64,000 bases of DNA from PALSA-278 sp963760285 (GCA_963760285.1 CAVXCI010000001.1:930001-994000), one strand, 5' to 3'. Positions 53,708 to 62,774 are shown, counted from the first letter of the stretch. Numbers and translations: made by a program. The notes: generated from the letters alone by a model not told the origin.

Positions 53708-55219
53708 ATGTCTCTTTCCGATACCGCCGTCGTCGTGCTGGCCGCAGGCAAAGGAACACGCCTGAAATCCAGCATGGCCAAGGTGCTGCATCGCGCTGGT
53801 GGTTATCCGTTGCTGGAGCACGTCCTCCGCGCCTGCCAGCCGTTGCGCGCGCGCGCATTGATCGTCGTTGTGGGACATCAGGCTGACCAGGTTGGCGCCG
53901 TGGCGGAATCTTTCGGCGCGCAGCCCGTCTTGCAACAGCCCCAGAACGGCACCGGGCACGCAATGCTCATGGCGCGGCAGGCAATTCCGGCTAGCGCCAA
54001 ACATGTGCTGGTGGTCCCCGGCGACGCGCCGCTGGTTCGCACGGAAACCTTGGCGGCCCTTATGGAAGCGCAGCGCCACGCCGCCGCGGCAATCCTCACG
54101 GCTAATCTGGAAAACCCCACCGGCTATGGCCGAATTCTTCGCGATGGCGAAGGCGAAGTTCAGGCCATCATCGAGGAAAAATCCGCCAGCGATGAGCAGC
54201 GCGCCATTCTTGAAGTAAACTCCAGCATTTATTCCTTCACGCTGGCGAAACTCTGGCCTTCGCTGGAACACATCCGCCCGGACAATTTTCACCACGAACT
54301 CTATCTCACGGACGTGATCGCCCATCTTCGGGCGCGCGGCGAAAGCGTTGTGGGCCACGCCGTCGAGGATGCCCAGGAAATTCTCGGCTGCAACACACGC
54401 GCTGAGCTTGCGGAAGTGGACCGCGTCTTCCGCCATCGCAAGGCTTTGGCCCTGATGGACGCGGGCGTTACGCTCTATCTGCCCGAAACAATCCTGATTG
54501 ATGCCGGCGTGGAAGCAGGCGAGGACACCGTCATTCAACCTGGCGTGCAGCTTCTGGGCCGCACGCGCATCGGGGCGCGCTGCACGATTGGCACGGGATG
54601 CGTTCTGCTCAACGCCGAAGTGGCCGACGACGTGGAGATCAAACCCCATTCGCTGGTGTTGGACACGCGTTTAGGAACTGGCACTGGCGTAGGACCCTTT
54701 GCACATCTCCGCGAAGGCACGGAGCTGCGTCCGCGCGCGCGCATTGGCAATTTTGTGGAAGTGAAAAAAAGCAGCATCGGCGAAGGCACCAAAGCCATGC
54801 ACCTCACTTATATTGGCGACGCCACCGTGGGCGCTGGCACCAACATTGGCGCCGGCACCATCACCTGCAATTACGACGGCGTCAACAAGTATCCCACCAC
54901 CATCGGCGACAGAGTTTTCATCGGCAGCGGAACAGAACTTGTCGCGCCAGTCCGCGTTGGCGACGGCGCGTATGTTGCCGCGGGTTCGGTGATCACGCAG
55001 GACGTTCCGCCCGATTCGCTGGCCATTGCGCGCGGGCGCCAGGAAAATAAAGTTGGATGGGTCGCTGAACGCCGCAACGCGGTGCAGGCGCGAGCGGCGG
55101 CGGCGTCCACCGCTCGCCATCCGAGCGAGCCGGCGGGAAAAATGGCCAAGGTTTCACGGCGGCAGCCGAAGAAACGTCCCAGCCGGGCGAAAAAAGTGGC
55201 GGGAAAGCGCCGGGGTTGA
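53708..55219 (+). CDS. glmU: Bifunctional GlmU (GlcNAc-1-P uridyltransferase / GlcN-1-P acetyltransferase)
   Basis: 503 aa. Uridyltransferase half: VLAAGKGTRLKSSMAKVLHR, GTGHAMLMARQ, VPGDAPLV, NPTGYGRI, EVNSSIYSF. Acetyltransferase half: a left-handed beta-helix of hexapeptides (GVQLLGRTRIGARCTIGTGC), catalytic region LTYIGDATVGAGTNIGAGTI with TCNYDGVNKYPT, then IGSGTELVAPVRVGDGAYVA. It makes UDP-GlcNAc for peptidoglycan and LPS. The C-terminus has an unusual ~40-residue Lys/Arg-rich tail (VSRRQPKKRPSRAKKVAGKR), perhaps nucleic-acid- or membrane-binding. It lies 71 bp after lpxC on the same strand, plausibly co-transcribed. Confidence 0.97.
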   Translation: MSLSDTAVVVLAAGKGTRLKSSMAKVLHRAGGYPLLEHVLRACQPLRARALIVVVGHQADQVGAVAESFGAQPVLQQPQNGTGHAMLMARQAIPASAKHVLVVPGDAPLVRTETLAALMEAQRHAAAAILTANLENPTGYGRILRDGEGEVQAIIEEKSASDEQRAILEVNSSIYSFTLAKLWPSLEHIRPDNFHHELYLTDVIAHLRARGESVVGHAVEDAQEILGCNTRAELAEVDRVFRHRKALALMDAGVTLYLPETILIDAGVEAGEDTVIQPGVQLLGRTRIGARCTIGTGCVLLNAEVADDVEIKPHSLVLDTRLGTGTGVGPFAHLREGTELRPRARIGNFVEVKKSSIGEGTKAMHLTYIGDATVGAGTNIGAGTITCNYDGVNKYPTTIGDRVFIGSGTELVAPVRVGDGAYVAAGSVITQDVPPDSLAIARGRQENKVGWVAERRNAVQARAAAASTARHPSEPAGKMAKVSRRQPKKRPSRAKKVAGKRRG

Positions 55220-55263
55220 GCGGGGAATCGGGTGTGAAACGCGCTACGTGGCCCACCTTAAAA

Positions 55264-55347
55264 GTGTCCCTATTAGAAACGTGAATGTGACTGATTTCAA
55301 GCGAGTTAACGTTTTGCGACTGTCACATGTGTCCCTATTAGAAATCG
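55264..55347 (+). repeat. GATTAGAAA-type repeat unit 1
   Basis: Two copies of GTGTCCCTATTAGAAA (55264-55279 and 55329-55344), exactly 65 bp apart start to start, enclosing a segment with GATTTC and GAGTTAACGTTTTGCGACTG. Matches unit 2 at 55400-55485 over most of its length. No coding potential. It resembles the internally repeated ends of IS21-like elements, but that assignment is inference. Confidence 0.7.
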
Positions 55348-55399
55348 GCTTTGGCCGCCGCCGAATGGGGTTGCCGGCCGTCCCGCAGAGTGGTCAAAA

Positions 55400-55485
55400 G
55401 TATAGCGATTAGAAATGCGGATGTGCTTGATTTCGCAGGAGTTAGCGTTTTGCGACTGTAAGAAGTGTAGCGATTAGAAATCGGC
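55400..55485 (+). repeat. GATTAGAAA-type repeat unit 2
   Basis: GTATAGCGATTAGAAA (55400-55415) and GTGTAGCGATTAGAAA (55465-55480), again exactly 65 bp apart, with the same GATTTC ... GCGTTTTGCGACTG interior. It lies 136 bp after unit 1. Another motif copy abuts the IS1595 right end at 10527-10542. No transposase gene accompanies the units, so these look like solo element ends. The rest of the gap up to 55665 holds only the putative promoter of the next gene. Confidence 0.7.
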
Positions 55486-55653
55486 GTTCGTCGGCGATTT
55501 TGCCCTTTGAAGCTCGTCCGGGCATAGTTCTGATCTATTGTCAGAATTCCGCAGGAAAAAGCAACAGCGGCTTCTGTAAGAGGAGTTAGTCTAGCAGCGC
55601 AGTTTCTTCCCAGTTGGGAATGACTGTCGGGTGTTGCTCTTAACTGATGCTGA

Positions 55654-55659
55654 TAAAAT
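55654..55659 (+). promoter_or_regulatory. Putative -10 box of the HEPN / TIR-like operon (near-leaderless)
   Basis: TAAAAT preceded by TGCTGA, ending six bases before the ATG at 55666. If it is the -10 box, transcription would start at or next to the start codon. No ribosome site is seen before that ATG, which fits a leaderless message. Confidence 0.35.
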
Positions 55660-55665
55660 GTCCAG

Positions 55666-56631
55666 ATGGCCCCAATTGAACCAGAGAGCTTTTCCTACAC
55701 TTCAGAAGCATGCGGACCTCCTTGTCCAAGGTGCAAGCATACACTTCCGTCGCTGACGTCAATTGGGGAGAAGCTGTTCGAGAGTCCCACATTCCCCTGT
55801 CGGAACTGTGGAGATCCTATGGATGTTTGGTTGGCAGCGCGATCTACTTCTAGTGACGCGTGGCTCGTCCCTTGGGGTGGCTTCTTTCCAGGGGTTTTTC
55901 ACACCACATTTATTTTCACTCTCTCCCCGGATGAGTCGAAGGAGTTATATCTGAAGCAGCACGGCGTTCCGGATGACGCCACGATTCTCGAGTTGGGATT
56001 TACTTCACAAGGGGCCGGGTGTCACCCGCTATTGTGGCACGGCAATCGTGTGGACCGACGATTTCTAGGGACGAAGTTTTCCGTATTCGGTTTACCGCTG
56101 AGGACAAGCAACGGTGAGCGACTGCCGCAAAATCCCGGAAACCGCAACATCGCGGCCTCCGTAACTTGGGTTCCGTCTGGCACCAATTCGGAAGCTGCCG
56201 TTTATCTGACGGATGCGTTCGATGCCATGATCAATCATGACTATCGTCATCTTATCTTGCCTGCACACGCGGCGGCCGAGATAACTCTAATGCCCCTTGT
56301 CCATGAGTGCCTTGCAAAGCGTGTCTCAAAGGAAAGAGCTCAGCGCTTTGTAAGGGATGAAATTAGCTATTCATCTGCGCTAAATATTGTGCTGCCTCTA
56401 TTAGGAGAGATATTTCACTTGCCAGTGCTTCGGAAGGAAATTAGAGGCGAACTAAATCGCTTGCGGGAAATCCGTAATCAATACGTGCACGAGGGCCTTC
56501 GCGGCACGACCTTGTCCGGGAAGGATGCCGCAGAGATGTTGTGTGGAGCGGTCTTCGGGATCGAATACTTTCAGTATTTCAGAACGCGAGCACTAAGCGA
56601 ATCGGCCCAAGCCGGGCCCTTTGTTAAGTGA
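55666..56631 (+). CDS. Zinc-ribbon plus HEPN-like domain protein (putative RNase toxin or effector)
   Basis: 321 aa. An N-terminal zinc ribbon uses Cys20-x2-Cys23 (CPRC) and Cys45-x2-Cys48 (CRNC). The middle (about 60-190) alternates strands and turns with aromatic patches and matches no family I know. The C-terminal ~120 residues are helical (HLILPAHAAAEITLMPLVHE ... ELNRLREIRNQYVHEGLRG) and contain R270-N-Q-Y-V-H275, the Rx4H motif of HEPN ribonucleases. HEPN proteins cleave RNA in toxin-antitoxin, abortive-infection and CRISPR systems. It is followed after 14 bp by a TIR/deoxyribosyltransferase-like gene, so they form an operon. Base composition is less GC-rich than glmU or purQ, suggesting acquisition. 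Inferred function: anti-phage effector or sensor. Confidence 0.65.
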   Translation: MAPIEPESFSYTSEACGPPCPRCKHTLPSLTSIGEKLFESPTFPCRNCGDPMDVWLAARSTSSDAWLVPWGGFFPGVFHTTFIFTLSPDESKELYLKQHGVPDDATILELGFTSQGAGCHPLLWHGNRVDRRFLGTKFSVFGLPLRTSNGERLPQNPGNRNIAASVTWVPSGTNSEAAVYLTDAFDAMINHDYRHLILPAHAAAEITLMPLVHECLAKRVSKERAQRFVRDEISYSSALNIVLPLLGEIFHLPVLRKEIRGELNRLREIRNQYVHEGLRGTTLSGKDAAEMLCGAVFGIEYFQYFRTRALSESAQAGPFVK

Positions 56632-56645
56632 TGAGGCGATAGCCG

Positions 56646-57434
56646 ATGGAAAAGTGCTTTGTCATTATGCCGATTGGTGGAGATGCTACACAGGTGAAGA
56701 TGTGGCGAGACATATATGAGAACGTCTTCAGGGTACGAGTCGAAGCCAGTGGCCTCGGCCTGACTTGCGAACGAGCTGACGACATCCATGAATCTGGCTC
56801 CGTAATGAAGCAGGTGTTACTGCAATTGCACACCGCGCGCATCGTCCTCGCGGATTTGACCGGCGGCAATCCAAACGTTTTTTATGAGCTTGGAGTACGA
56901 CACGCCTTTGGGAAACGCTCGATTCTGGTCGGGCAATCTCCGACTGAGAGTCCATTTGATACACAGCAATATCGCATGCTCGTCTACAAATACCCTATCG
57001 ACCTGACAGATGATTTTCACCTGAGGATCGCCGGCTATTTGAGCGATGCTCTGAACAACTCGAACAAGCACGACAATCCGGTGTCTGATCTGCTGATTGC
57101 CTCGAAGGCAGTTATACCGCGTGCCGGGATACGTGCGCTGAAAATGGAACTCGAAGACAATCTGAGAACAGCTGCCAGCTTCCAAAGTGACCGCACCTAT
57201 ATAGCGCCATCAAATGAGGAGTGGCTGAAGCAGCGCGGTGAACTCGAAGGGCTCGATCCTAATCTTTTTGCAGCCTTGGACTCGATGTATTACGGCATAA
57301 GGCGGTGGAAGGGGATCGTCGAGAGCGGTATAAAACCGCAGCTTGGAAGTTCAGAAATCCCCGAGATTTGCCGGGGGGCGCAAATTTACATTCCTGGCTT
57401 AATTCAGAAACTAGACCAAATTCTCAAAGCTTAG
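56646..57434 (+). CDS. TIR/nucleoside-deoxyribosyltransferase-like protein
   Basis: 262 aa. The N-terminal ~130 residues have the Rossmann-like pattern of the nucleoside 2-deoxyribosyltransferase/TIR superfamily: KCFVIMPIGG, LTCERADDIHESGSVMKQVL, IVLADLTGGNPNVFYELGVR (putative catalytic Glu81), HAFGKRSILVG, YRMLVYKYPIDLTDDF. The C-terminal half is helical and unassigned (ALKMELEDNLRTAASF, WLKQRGELEGLDPNLFAALD). Members hydrolyse NAD+ or nucleotides, or act as sensors in several defence systems. The gene follows the HEPN-like gene by 14 bp. Composition is again lower in GC than the flanking housekeeping genes. Whether it is an NADase, a nucleotide hydrolase or only a binder cannot be told from sequence alone. 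Confidence 0.7.
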   Translation: MEKCFVIMPIGGDATQVKMWRDIYENVFRVRVEASGLGLTCERADDIHESGSVMKQVLLQLHTARIVLADLTGGNPNVFYELGVRHAFGKRSILVGQSPTESPFDTQQYRMLVYKYPIDLTDDFHLRIAGYLSDALNNSNKHDNPVSDLLIASKAVIPRAGIRALKMELEDNLRTAASFQSDRTYIAPSNEEWLKQRGELEGLDPNLFAALDSMYYGIRRWKGIVESGIKPQLGSSEIPEICRGAQIYIPGLIQKLDQILKA

Positions 57435-57576
57435 CGTCGACCTTGTCGTGTCTTGTCGCAACTCCCGGTCTTTGCCCGCAGTGATGATGCGGAGGAGCGG
57501 AGTACCACCAGGCGCGGGCAAAGGCGGTTTTCTATGCCGCTCCGTGTGATAAAATGTTCTTGGGAGAAAACCCCTG

Positions 57577-58284
57577 ATGAAATTCGGCGTGGTGGTGTTT
57601 CCCGGCTCCAATTGCGACCATGACGCGCAGCATGCCATTGGCAACGTCCTCGGCCAGCCCGTGGAAATGCTGTGGCACCAATCGGAAAATCTGGCGGGCG
57701 TTGACGCGGTAATCCTTCCGGGCGGATTCGCCTACGGCGACTACCTGCGCACGGGAGCGATCGCGCGCTTTTCTCCGGTGATGCACTCGGTGCAGCGCTT
57801 CGCCGCTTCGGGAGGGCTGGTGCTGGGCATCTGCAACGGATTCCAGGTCCTGCTGGAAGCGGGACTGCTGCCGGGAGCGATGCTGCGCAACAGCGGGCTG
57901 CGCTTCATCTGCCGCCACGTGCACATTCGCGTGGAATCCACGGATACGCCTTTCACCTGCGCGGCGCGCAAAGGGCAGGTGCTGAAAATTCCCATCGCGC
58001 ACAACGACGGAAATTATTTCTGCGACGAGGGAACTTTGGCGCAGATGGAACGCGAGCGCCGCATACTTTTTCGTTACACCACGCCGGAAGGCGTCGAGGA
58101 TGCGGCCGCCAATCCCAACGGCTCTCTGGCCAACATCGCGGGAATCTGCAACCGCGAGCGCAACGTGGCCGGTCTGATGCCGCATCCGGAGCGCGCGGTG
58201 GAGCTTTCGCTGGGCTCCGACGACGGTCTGGTGATTTTCAAATCCATGGTGGAGAGCCTGGTGCGCTCCGCGGTAACCGCGTGA
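57577..58284 (+). CDS. purQ: FGAM synthase, glutaminase subunit
   Basis: 235 aa with SD GGGAGAAAACCCC. Class I amidotransferase: KFGVVVFPGSNCDHDAQHAI, LPGGFAYGDYLRTGAIAR, nucleophile Cys in VLGICNGFQVLLEAGLLPGA, catalytic His/Glu in LMPHPERAVE. It supplies ammonia to PurL for formylglycinamidine synthesis, step 4 of purine synthesis. A small PurS subunit is normally required with this short PurL type; no purS is seen just upstream, where the accessory HEPN module now lies. Confidence 0.97.
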   Translation: MKFGVVVFPGSNCDHDAQHAIGNVLGQPVEMLWHQSENLAGVDAVILPGGFAYGDYLRTGAIARFSPVMHSVQRFAASGGLVLGICNGFQVLLEAGLLPGAMLRNSGLRFICRHVHIRVESTDTPFTCAARKGQVLKIPIAHNDGNYFCDEGTLAQMERERRILFRYTTPEGVEDAAANPNGSLANIAGICNRERNVAGLMPHPERAVELSLGSDDGLVIFKSMVESLVRSAVTA

Positions 58285-58390
58285 GCGGCGCTCCCTCCAG
58301 CCAACGCTTTTCTCTTTCCATTTATTCATTGCGGTTTTGCGTTGAACGCACGGATTTCGCGTTCGCGCCCGCGGCGGTTTCTCTCTAACC

Positions 58391-60670
58391 ATGCTGGACA
58401 CTGAAATCAAAATCACGCCGGAAGTGGCCGCGGAACACGGCCTGAAGGCCGACGAGTACCAGCGCGTGCGCGAGCTGCTGGGCCGCGATCCCACGATTAC
58501 CGAACTGGGGATTTTCAGCGTGATGTGGAGCGAGCACTGCTCCTATAAGTCCAGCAAAGTGCATCTGCGGCGACTGCCCACGCGCGGACCGCAGGTGGTC
58601 CAGGGACCGGGCGAAAACGCCGGCGTGGTGGATATCGGCGGCGGCCTCTGCGCTGTGTTCAAAATCGAATCGCACAACCATCCGAGTTTTGTGGAGCCGT
58701 TTCAGGGCGCGGCCACGGGCGTGGGCGGAATACTGCGCGATATTTTCACCATGGGCGCGCGGCCCATCGCCGTGCTGGATTCGCTGCGCTTTGGCCCCAT
58801 CACTGCGCAGCCCGGCGTTTCCGCGGAGGAAGTCGCGCGCAATCGCCGCCTGGTGGACGGCGTGGTCAGCGGCATCGCATTTTACGGGAACTGCTTTGGC
58901 GTGCCCACGGTGGGCGGCGAAGTTCAGTTCGAACCATGCTATTCGGCGAATCCGCTGGTGAACGTCCTCGCTCTGGGGCTGGCGCGGCGCGATGAGCTTT
59001 TCTTCGCCCGCGCGCGGGGCGAAGGCAATCCGGTGATTTATGCGGGGGCGAAAACAGGACGGGACGGAATTCACGGCGCGTCGCTGCTGGCCTCCGCGGA
59101 GTTCAGCGAAGAATCGCAGCAGAAGCGGCCCAACGTGCAGGTGGGCGATCCGTTCATGGAAAAACTGCTGCTGGAGGCGTGCCTGGAGGCCATGCGCACC
59201 GGCGCGTTGGTGGCCATTCAGGACATGGGAGCGGCGGGGCTGACCAGTTCGAGTTCGGAAATGGCTTCGCGCGGCGGCCTGGGGATCGAAATCGAACTGG
59301 CGCGCGTGCCCCAACGCGAAACAGGCATGACCCCTTATGAAATCATGCTCAGCGAATCGCAGGAGCGCATGCTGCTGATTGCCGCCCGCGGGCGCGAGCA
59401 GGAAATTCTGGATGTTTTCCGCAAGTGGGGATTGGACGCGGTGGAAATTGGCCGCGTCACCTCCGGCAATCGCCTGCGTATTCTCGAAAACGGCCGCGTG
59501 GCCGCCGATATCCCCGTGGACGCGCTGGCCGAGGAAGCCCCTGTATATCAGCGCCCGCTCGCGCCGCCCGCAACCGCGCCGTGCTCTCCATTGATTTCCT
59601 TTGCCGATGATGGCGCGGATTTCACGGATCAATTCCAGCGGCTCCTGGCCGCTCCTTCCATCGCTTCCAAGCGCTGGATCTTCGAACAGTACGACCACAT
59701 GGTGCGCACCAACACGCGCGTGGCGCCCGGCGCCGGTGACGCCGCTGTTCTGCGCGTGAAGGGAACCTCCAGCGCGCTTGCCCTGAGCGTGGCCGGCAAT
59801 GGCCGCTGGTGCCAACTGGCTCCGCGCCTGGGAGCCATGCACGCCGTGGCCGAAGCCGCGCGCAACGTGGCCTGTTCGGGCGCGCGTCCACTGGCGGCCA
59901 CCAATTGCCTGAATTTTGGCAATCCTGAGAAGCCGGAAATCATGTGGCAGTTCAGCGAAGTGGTGGACGGCATTGCCGAAGCATGCACCGCGCTGTCCAT
60001 ACCCATCACTGGCGGCAACGTCAGCTTTTATAACGAAACATTGGGGCGGGGAATTTATCCCACGCCGGTTCTTGGCGTTCTCGGCCTGCTGGAAAATGCC
60101 GAGCGCGCGCTGGGCGCTGCCTTCCGCGCCGAAGGCGATGCCATTGTTCTGCTGGACGCGGGGCGGCCATCCGCGGCCGATAACGCGGCGAGTGAATTTT
60201 CCTCATCGGAGTACGCGCGGACGGTCCGCTCGATTGTGGCGGGAGCGCCGCCGGCAATTGACCTTCCCGCGGAGAAGCGCCTCGCCGAGTGCCTCCACGC
60301 CATCGCGTTGGAAGGCTCGGCAGTTTCGGCGCACGACCTCTCTGACGGGGGCCTGGCTGTGGCACTGGCCGAGTCCTGCTTTGCATCGAATGGTTTAAGC
60401 GCGGATGTCTCTCTTACCGGCGGCGGCCCCGCCGAGGCGGCGCTCTTCGGCGAGCGTGGCGCCCGCGCGTTATTATCCGCATCGCCCGGCGCGCTTGCCC
60501 GGCTCTTCGCCCTTGCGGCACAATATAGGGTTGGAGCGCTGCAGATTGGCGTAGTCACACGCGCCGATTTCAGCATCCAATGGAATGGGCACGTTGCGGT
60601 ACACTCCGCCATCGGCGGTCTTCGCCGCTGCTGGGCCGAGTCATTCGAACAAGCTATCCGGACAAGATGA
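58391..60670 (+). CDS. purL: FGAM synthase, large subunit (short form)
   Basis: 759 aa, the small PurL class that works with PurQ and PurS. Motifs: ELGIFSVMWSEHCSYKSSKV, IESHNHPSFVEPFQGAATGV, GGILRDIFTMGARPIAVLDS, IQDMGAAGLTSSSSEMASRG, and the C-terminal half GAMHAVAEAARNVACSGARP with LPITGGNVS-like PITGGNVSFYNETLGRGIYP. ATP-dependent amidation of FGAR in the cytoplasm. Its TGA (60668-60670) overlaps the purF ATG, so they are translationally coupled. 106 bp separate it from purQ. Confidence 0.97.
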   Translation: MLDTEIKITPEVAAEHGLKADEYQRVRELLGRDPTITELGIFSVMWSEHCSYKSSKVHLRRLPTRGPQVVQGPGENAGVVDIGGGLCAVFKIESHNHPSFVEPFQGAATGVGGILRDIFTMGARPIAVLDSLRFGPITAQPGVSAEEVARNRRLVDGVVSGIAFYGNCFGVPTVGGEVQFEPCYSANPLVNVLALGLARRDELFFARARGEGNPVIYAGAKTGRDGIHGASLLASAEFSEESQQKRPNVQVGDPFMEKLLLEACLEAMRTGALVAIQDMGAAGLTSSSSEMASRGGLGIEIELARVPQRETGMTPYEIMLSESQERMLLIAARGREQEILDVFRKWGLDAVEIGRVTSGNRLRILENGRVAADIPVDALAEEAPVYQRPLAPPATAPCSPLISFADDGADFTDQFQRLLAAPSIASKRWIFEQYDHMVRTNTRVAPGAGDAAVLRVKGTSSALALSVAGNGRWCQLAPRLGAMHAVAEAARNVACSGARPLAATNCLNFGNPEKPEIMWQFSEVVDGIAEACTALSIPITGGNVSFYNETLGRGIYPTPVLGVLGLLENAERALGAAFRAEGDAIVLLDAGRPSAADNAASEFSSSEYARTVRSIVAGAPPAIDLPAEKRLAECLHAIALEGSAVSAHDLSDGGLAVALAESCFASNGLSADVSLTGGGPAEAALFGERGARALLSASPGALARLFALAAQYRVGALQIGVVTRADFSIQWNGHVAVHSAIGGLRRCWAESFEQAIRTR

Positions 60671-62077
60671 ATCTCACCTGCGATTACGTGGACGACAAGT
60701 TCCACGACGAATGCGGAGTCTTCGGCATCTTCGGCCACCCCGAAGCAGCCAAGATGGTCTATCTCGGTCTGTATGCGCTGCAGCATCGCGGCCAGGAATC
60801 CGCGGGCATCGCCGCCAGCGACGGTTCCGATGTGCGCCTGATTAAAAGCATGGGCCACGCCGTGGATATTTTCCCCCGACAAGCTGGCGCAGCTTCCCGG
60901 GGATATCGCCATCGGCCATACCCGCTATTCCACGGCCGGCGACACCTCGCTGGTGAACGCCCAGCCCGTGGTGATTGATTGCAACAAGGGCAAGCTGGGC
61001 GTGGCGCACAACGGCAACCTTACGAACGCATTGGAATGGCGCCGCCGCCTGGAGCATAAAGGCTCCATCTTCCAGACCACCAGTGATACGGAAGTAATCG
61101 TACATCTCGTGGCCCGCAGCCAGGCACGCACGCTCCCCACCTCGGTGGCGGACGCGCTCAACCAGGTGGAAGGGGCTTACTCGCTGCTCCTTATTACCCG
61201 CAATGAAATTTATGCCGTCCGCGATCCGCGCGGCTTTCGTCCGTTGAATCTTGGCCGCCTGAATGGCGCCTGGGTGGTGGCTTCGGAAACCTGCGCGTTC
61301 GATTTGATCGGCGCGGAATACGTGCGCGAAATTGAACCCGGCGAAATGCTGCGCATATCGCGCAGCGGGCTGGAATCCATCCGCTTCGCGCCCGAAAAGC
61401 CGCATCAATATTGCATTTTCGAGCACGTCTACTTCGCCCGGCCGGACAGCATCATTTTTGGCCGCTCGGTCAACGCCAGCCGCGAAAAGCTGGGGCAGTT
61501 GCTGGCCCGCGAGCATCCTGTTCCCGCGGACATCGTCGTCCCCGTCCCCGATTCCGGCGTTCCGGCGGCCATTGGCTATGCGCGTGAATCCGGCCTGCCG
61601 TTCCAGATGGCGCTGATCCGCAATCATTACATCGGCCGCACGTTCATCGAGCCGGCGCAATCCATCCGCGATTTCAGCGTGCGCGTGAAGCTGAATCCCG
61701 TGCGCGCGCTGCTGGAGGGCCGCCGCGTGGTTCTGGTGGACGATTCCATCGTCCGCGGCACCACCAGCCAGAAAATTGTCCGCATGGTTCGCGACGCCGG
61801 AGCGACGGAAGTCCACGTGCGCATCAGTTGCCCCCCCACCATTTCTCCCTGCCATTACGGCATTGATACCCCCACGCGCAATGAACTGATTGGCGCGCGT
61901 CTTTCTGTAAAGCAAATTGCCGATTTCATCGGCGCGGATTCTCTCGGCTATCTCTCGCTGGAAAATCTCCGCCGCGCCCTCGGTGATACCGACGGCTATT
62001 TCTGCACCTCTTGTTACACCGGCACCTATCCAACCGAGCTTGTCCAACTGGAAGTAGGAGCGAATCGTGAATCGTGA
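60667..62077 (+). pseudogene. purF: Amidophosphoribosyltransferase, one frameshift
   Basis: The start MNLTCDYVDDKFHDECGVFG is at 60667, so the N-terminal nucleophile Cys (DECGVFGIFG) follows a short propeptide. A run of five C at 60873-60877 shifts the frame; with four C the protein reads through DIFPDKLAQLPGDIAIGHTR into the long frame NAQPVVIDCNKGKLGVAHNG ... VVLVDDSIVRGTTSQKIVRM (PRPP-binding) and CPPTISPCHYGIDTPTRNEL. Length then is 469 aa, normal. It catalyses the first step of purine synthesis. A homopolymer error is the simplest explanation, since the operon is otherwise intact. It overlaps lepB by 11 bp. Confidence 0.9.
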
Positions 62078-62750
62078 AACTGAAACTACCGCGCCGCGCC
62101 GGCCCACGCGCGGGGAATACGTCTGGCGCGAAGTCCTTTCGTGGTTCTGGGTGATACTGGCGTTCCTGGTGATTGAAGGAACGCTGGTGCAGGCCCGCGT
62201 GATCCCCAGCGCCTCGATGGAGAACACTGTTCTCATCGGCGACCATCTCATCGTCAGCCGCATTGGCTACGACATCGGCATCCCCTTCACGCCCATCCAC
62301 TACCCGCTATGGCGCAATCCGCACCGCCAGCAGGTGATTGTTTTCCGCGCGCCGCTGCCCGGCAATCCGGACTACATCAAGCGCGTGATTGCCATACCGG
62401 GCGATACACTGGAAATCAAGGAAGGCATTGTCTATATCAACGGCAAAGCTCTCAACGAGCCCTATCGCAAGGATCCGCCGAACGATATGGACAGCTATGG
62501 TCCCGTCACTCTTCCTCCCGGAAAGTATTTTGTGATGGGTGATAACCGCAATGATTCCTACGACAGCCGCTACTGGGGCTACGTACCGCGCGAAAACATT
62601 CTCGGCACGCCTCTCTTTATTTACATGTCCATTGACGCGCCGGAAGACACCTGGGAACCGGGCCACATTGGCGAGCGTCTTTCCGCTTATTTGGGCATTC
62701 TTATCCATCCCAAAGAGGTGCGCTGGGGCCGCCTCTTCCGGCCAATTTAG
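62067..62750 (+). CDS. lepB: Signal peptidase I
   Basis: 227 aa. One N-terminal membrane helix (SWFWVILAFLVIEGTLVQAR) followed by box B with catalytic Ser (VIPSASMENTVLIGDHLIVS), box C (QQVIVFRAPL), box D with catalytic Lys (DYIKRVIAIPGDTLEIKEGI) and box E (GKYFVMGDNRNDSYDSRYWG). It cleaves signal peptides of secreted proteins at the outer face of the inner membrane. Its start overlaps purF and it is followed by purM, an unusual position inside a purine operon but consistent with co-transcription. Length normal. Confidence 0.96.
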   Translation: MNRETETTAPRRPTRGEYVWREVLSWFWVILAFLVIEGTLVQARVIPSASMENTVLIGDHLIVSRIGYDIGIPFTPIHYPLWRNPHRQQVIVFRAPLPGNPDYIKRVIAIPGDTLEIKEGIVYINGKALNEPYRKDPPNDMDSYGPVTLPPGKYFVMGDNRNDSYDSRYWGYVPRENILGTPLFIYMSIDAPEDTWEPGHIGERLSAYLGILIHPKEVRWGRLFRPI

Positions 62751-62774
62751 GCATTCTATCGGGGCAAACGTTTG

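Noticed and set aside
58385..59842. 485-codon minus-strand open frame
   Set aside because: Complete overlap with purL; His/Arg-rich shadow translation.
60842..62263. 473-codon minus-strand open frame
   Set aside because: Antisense to purF and lepB, which are unambiguous.
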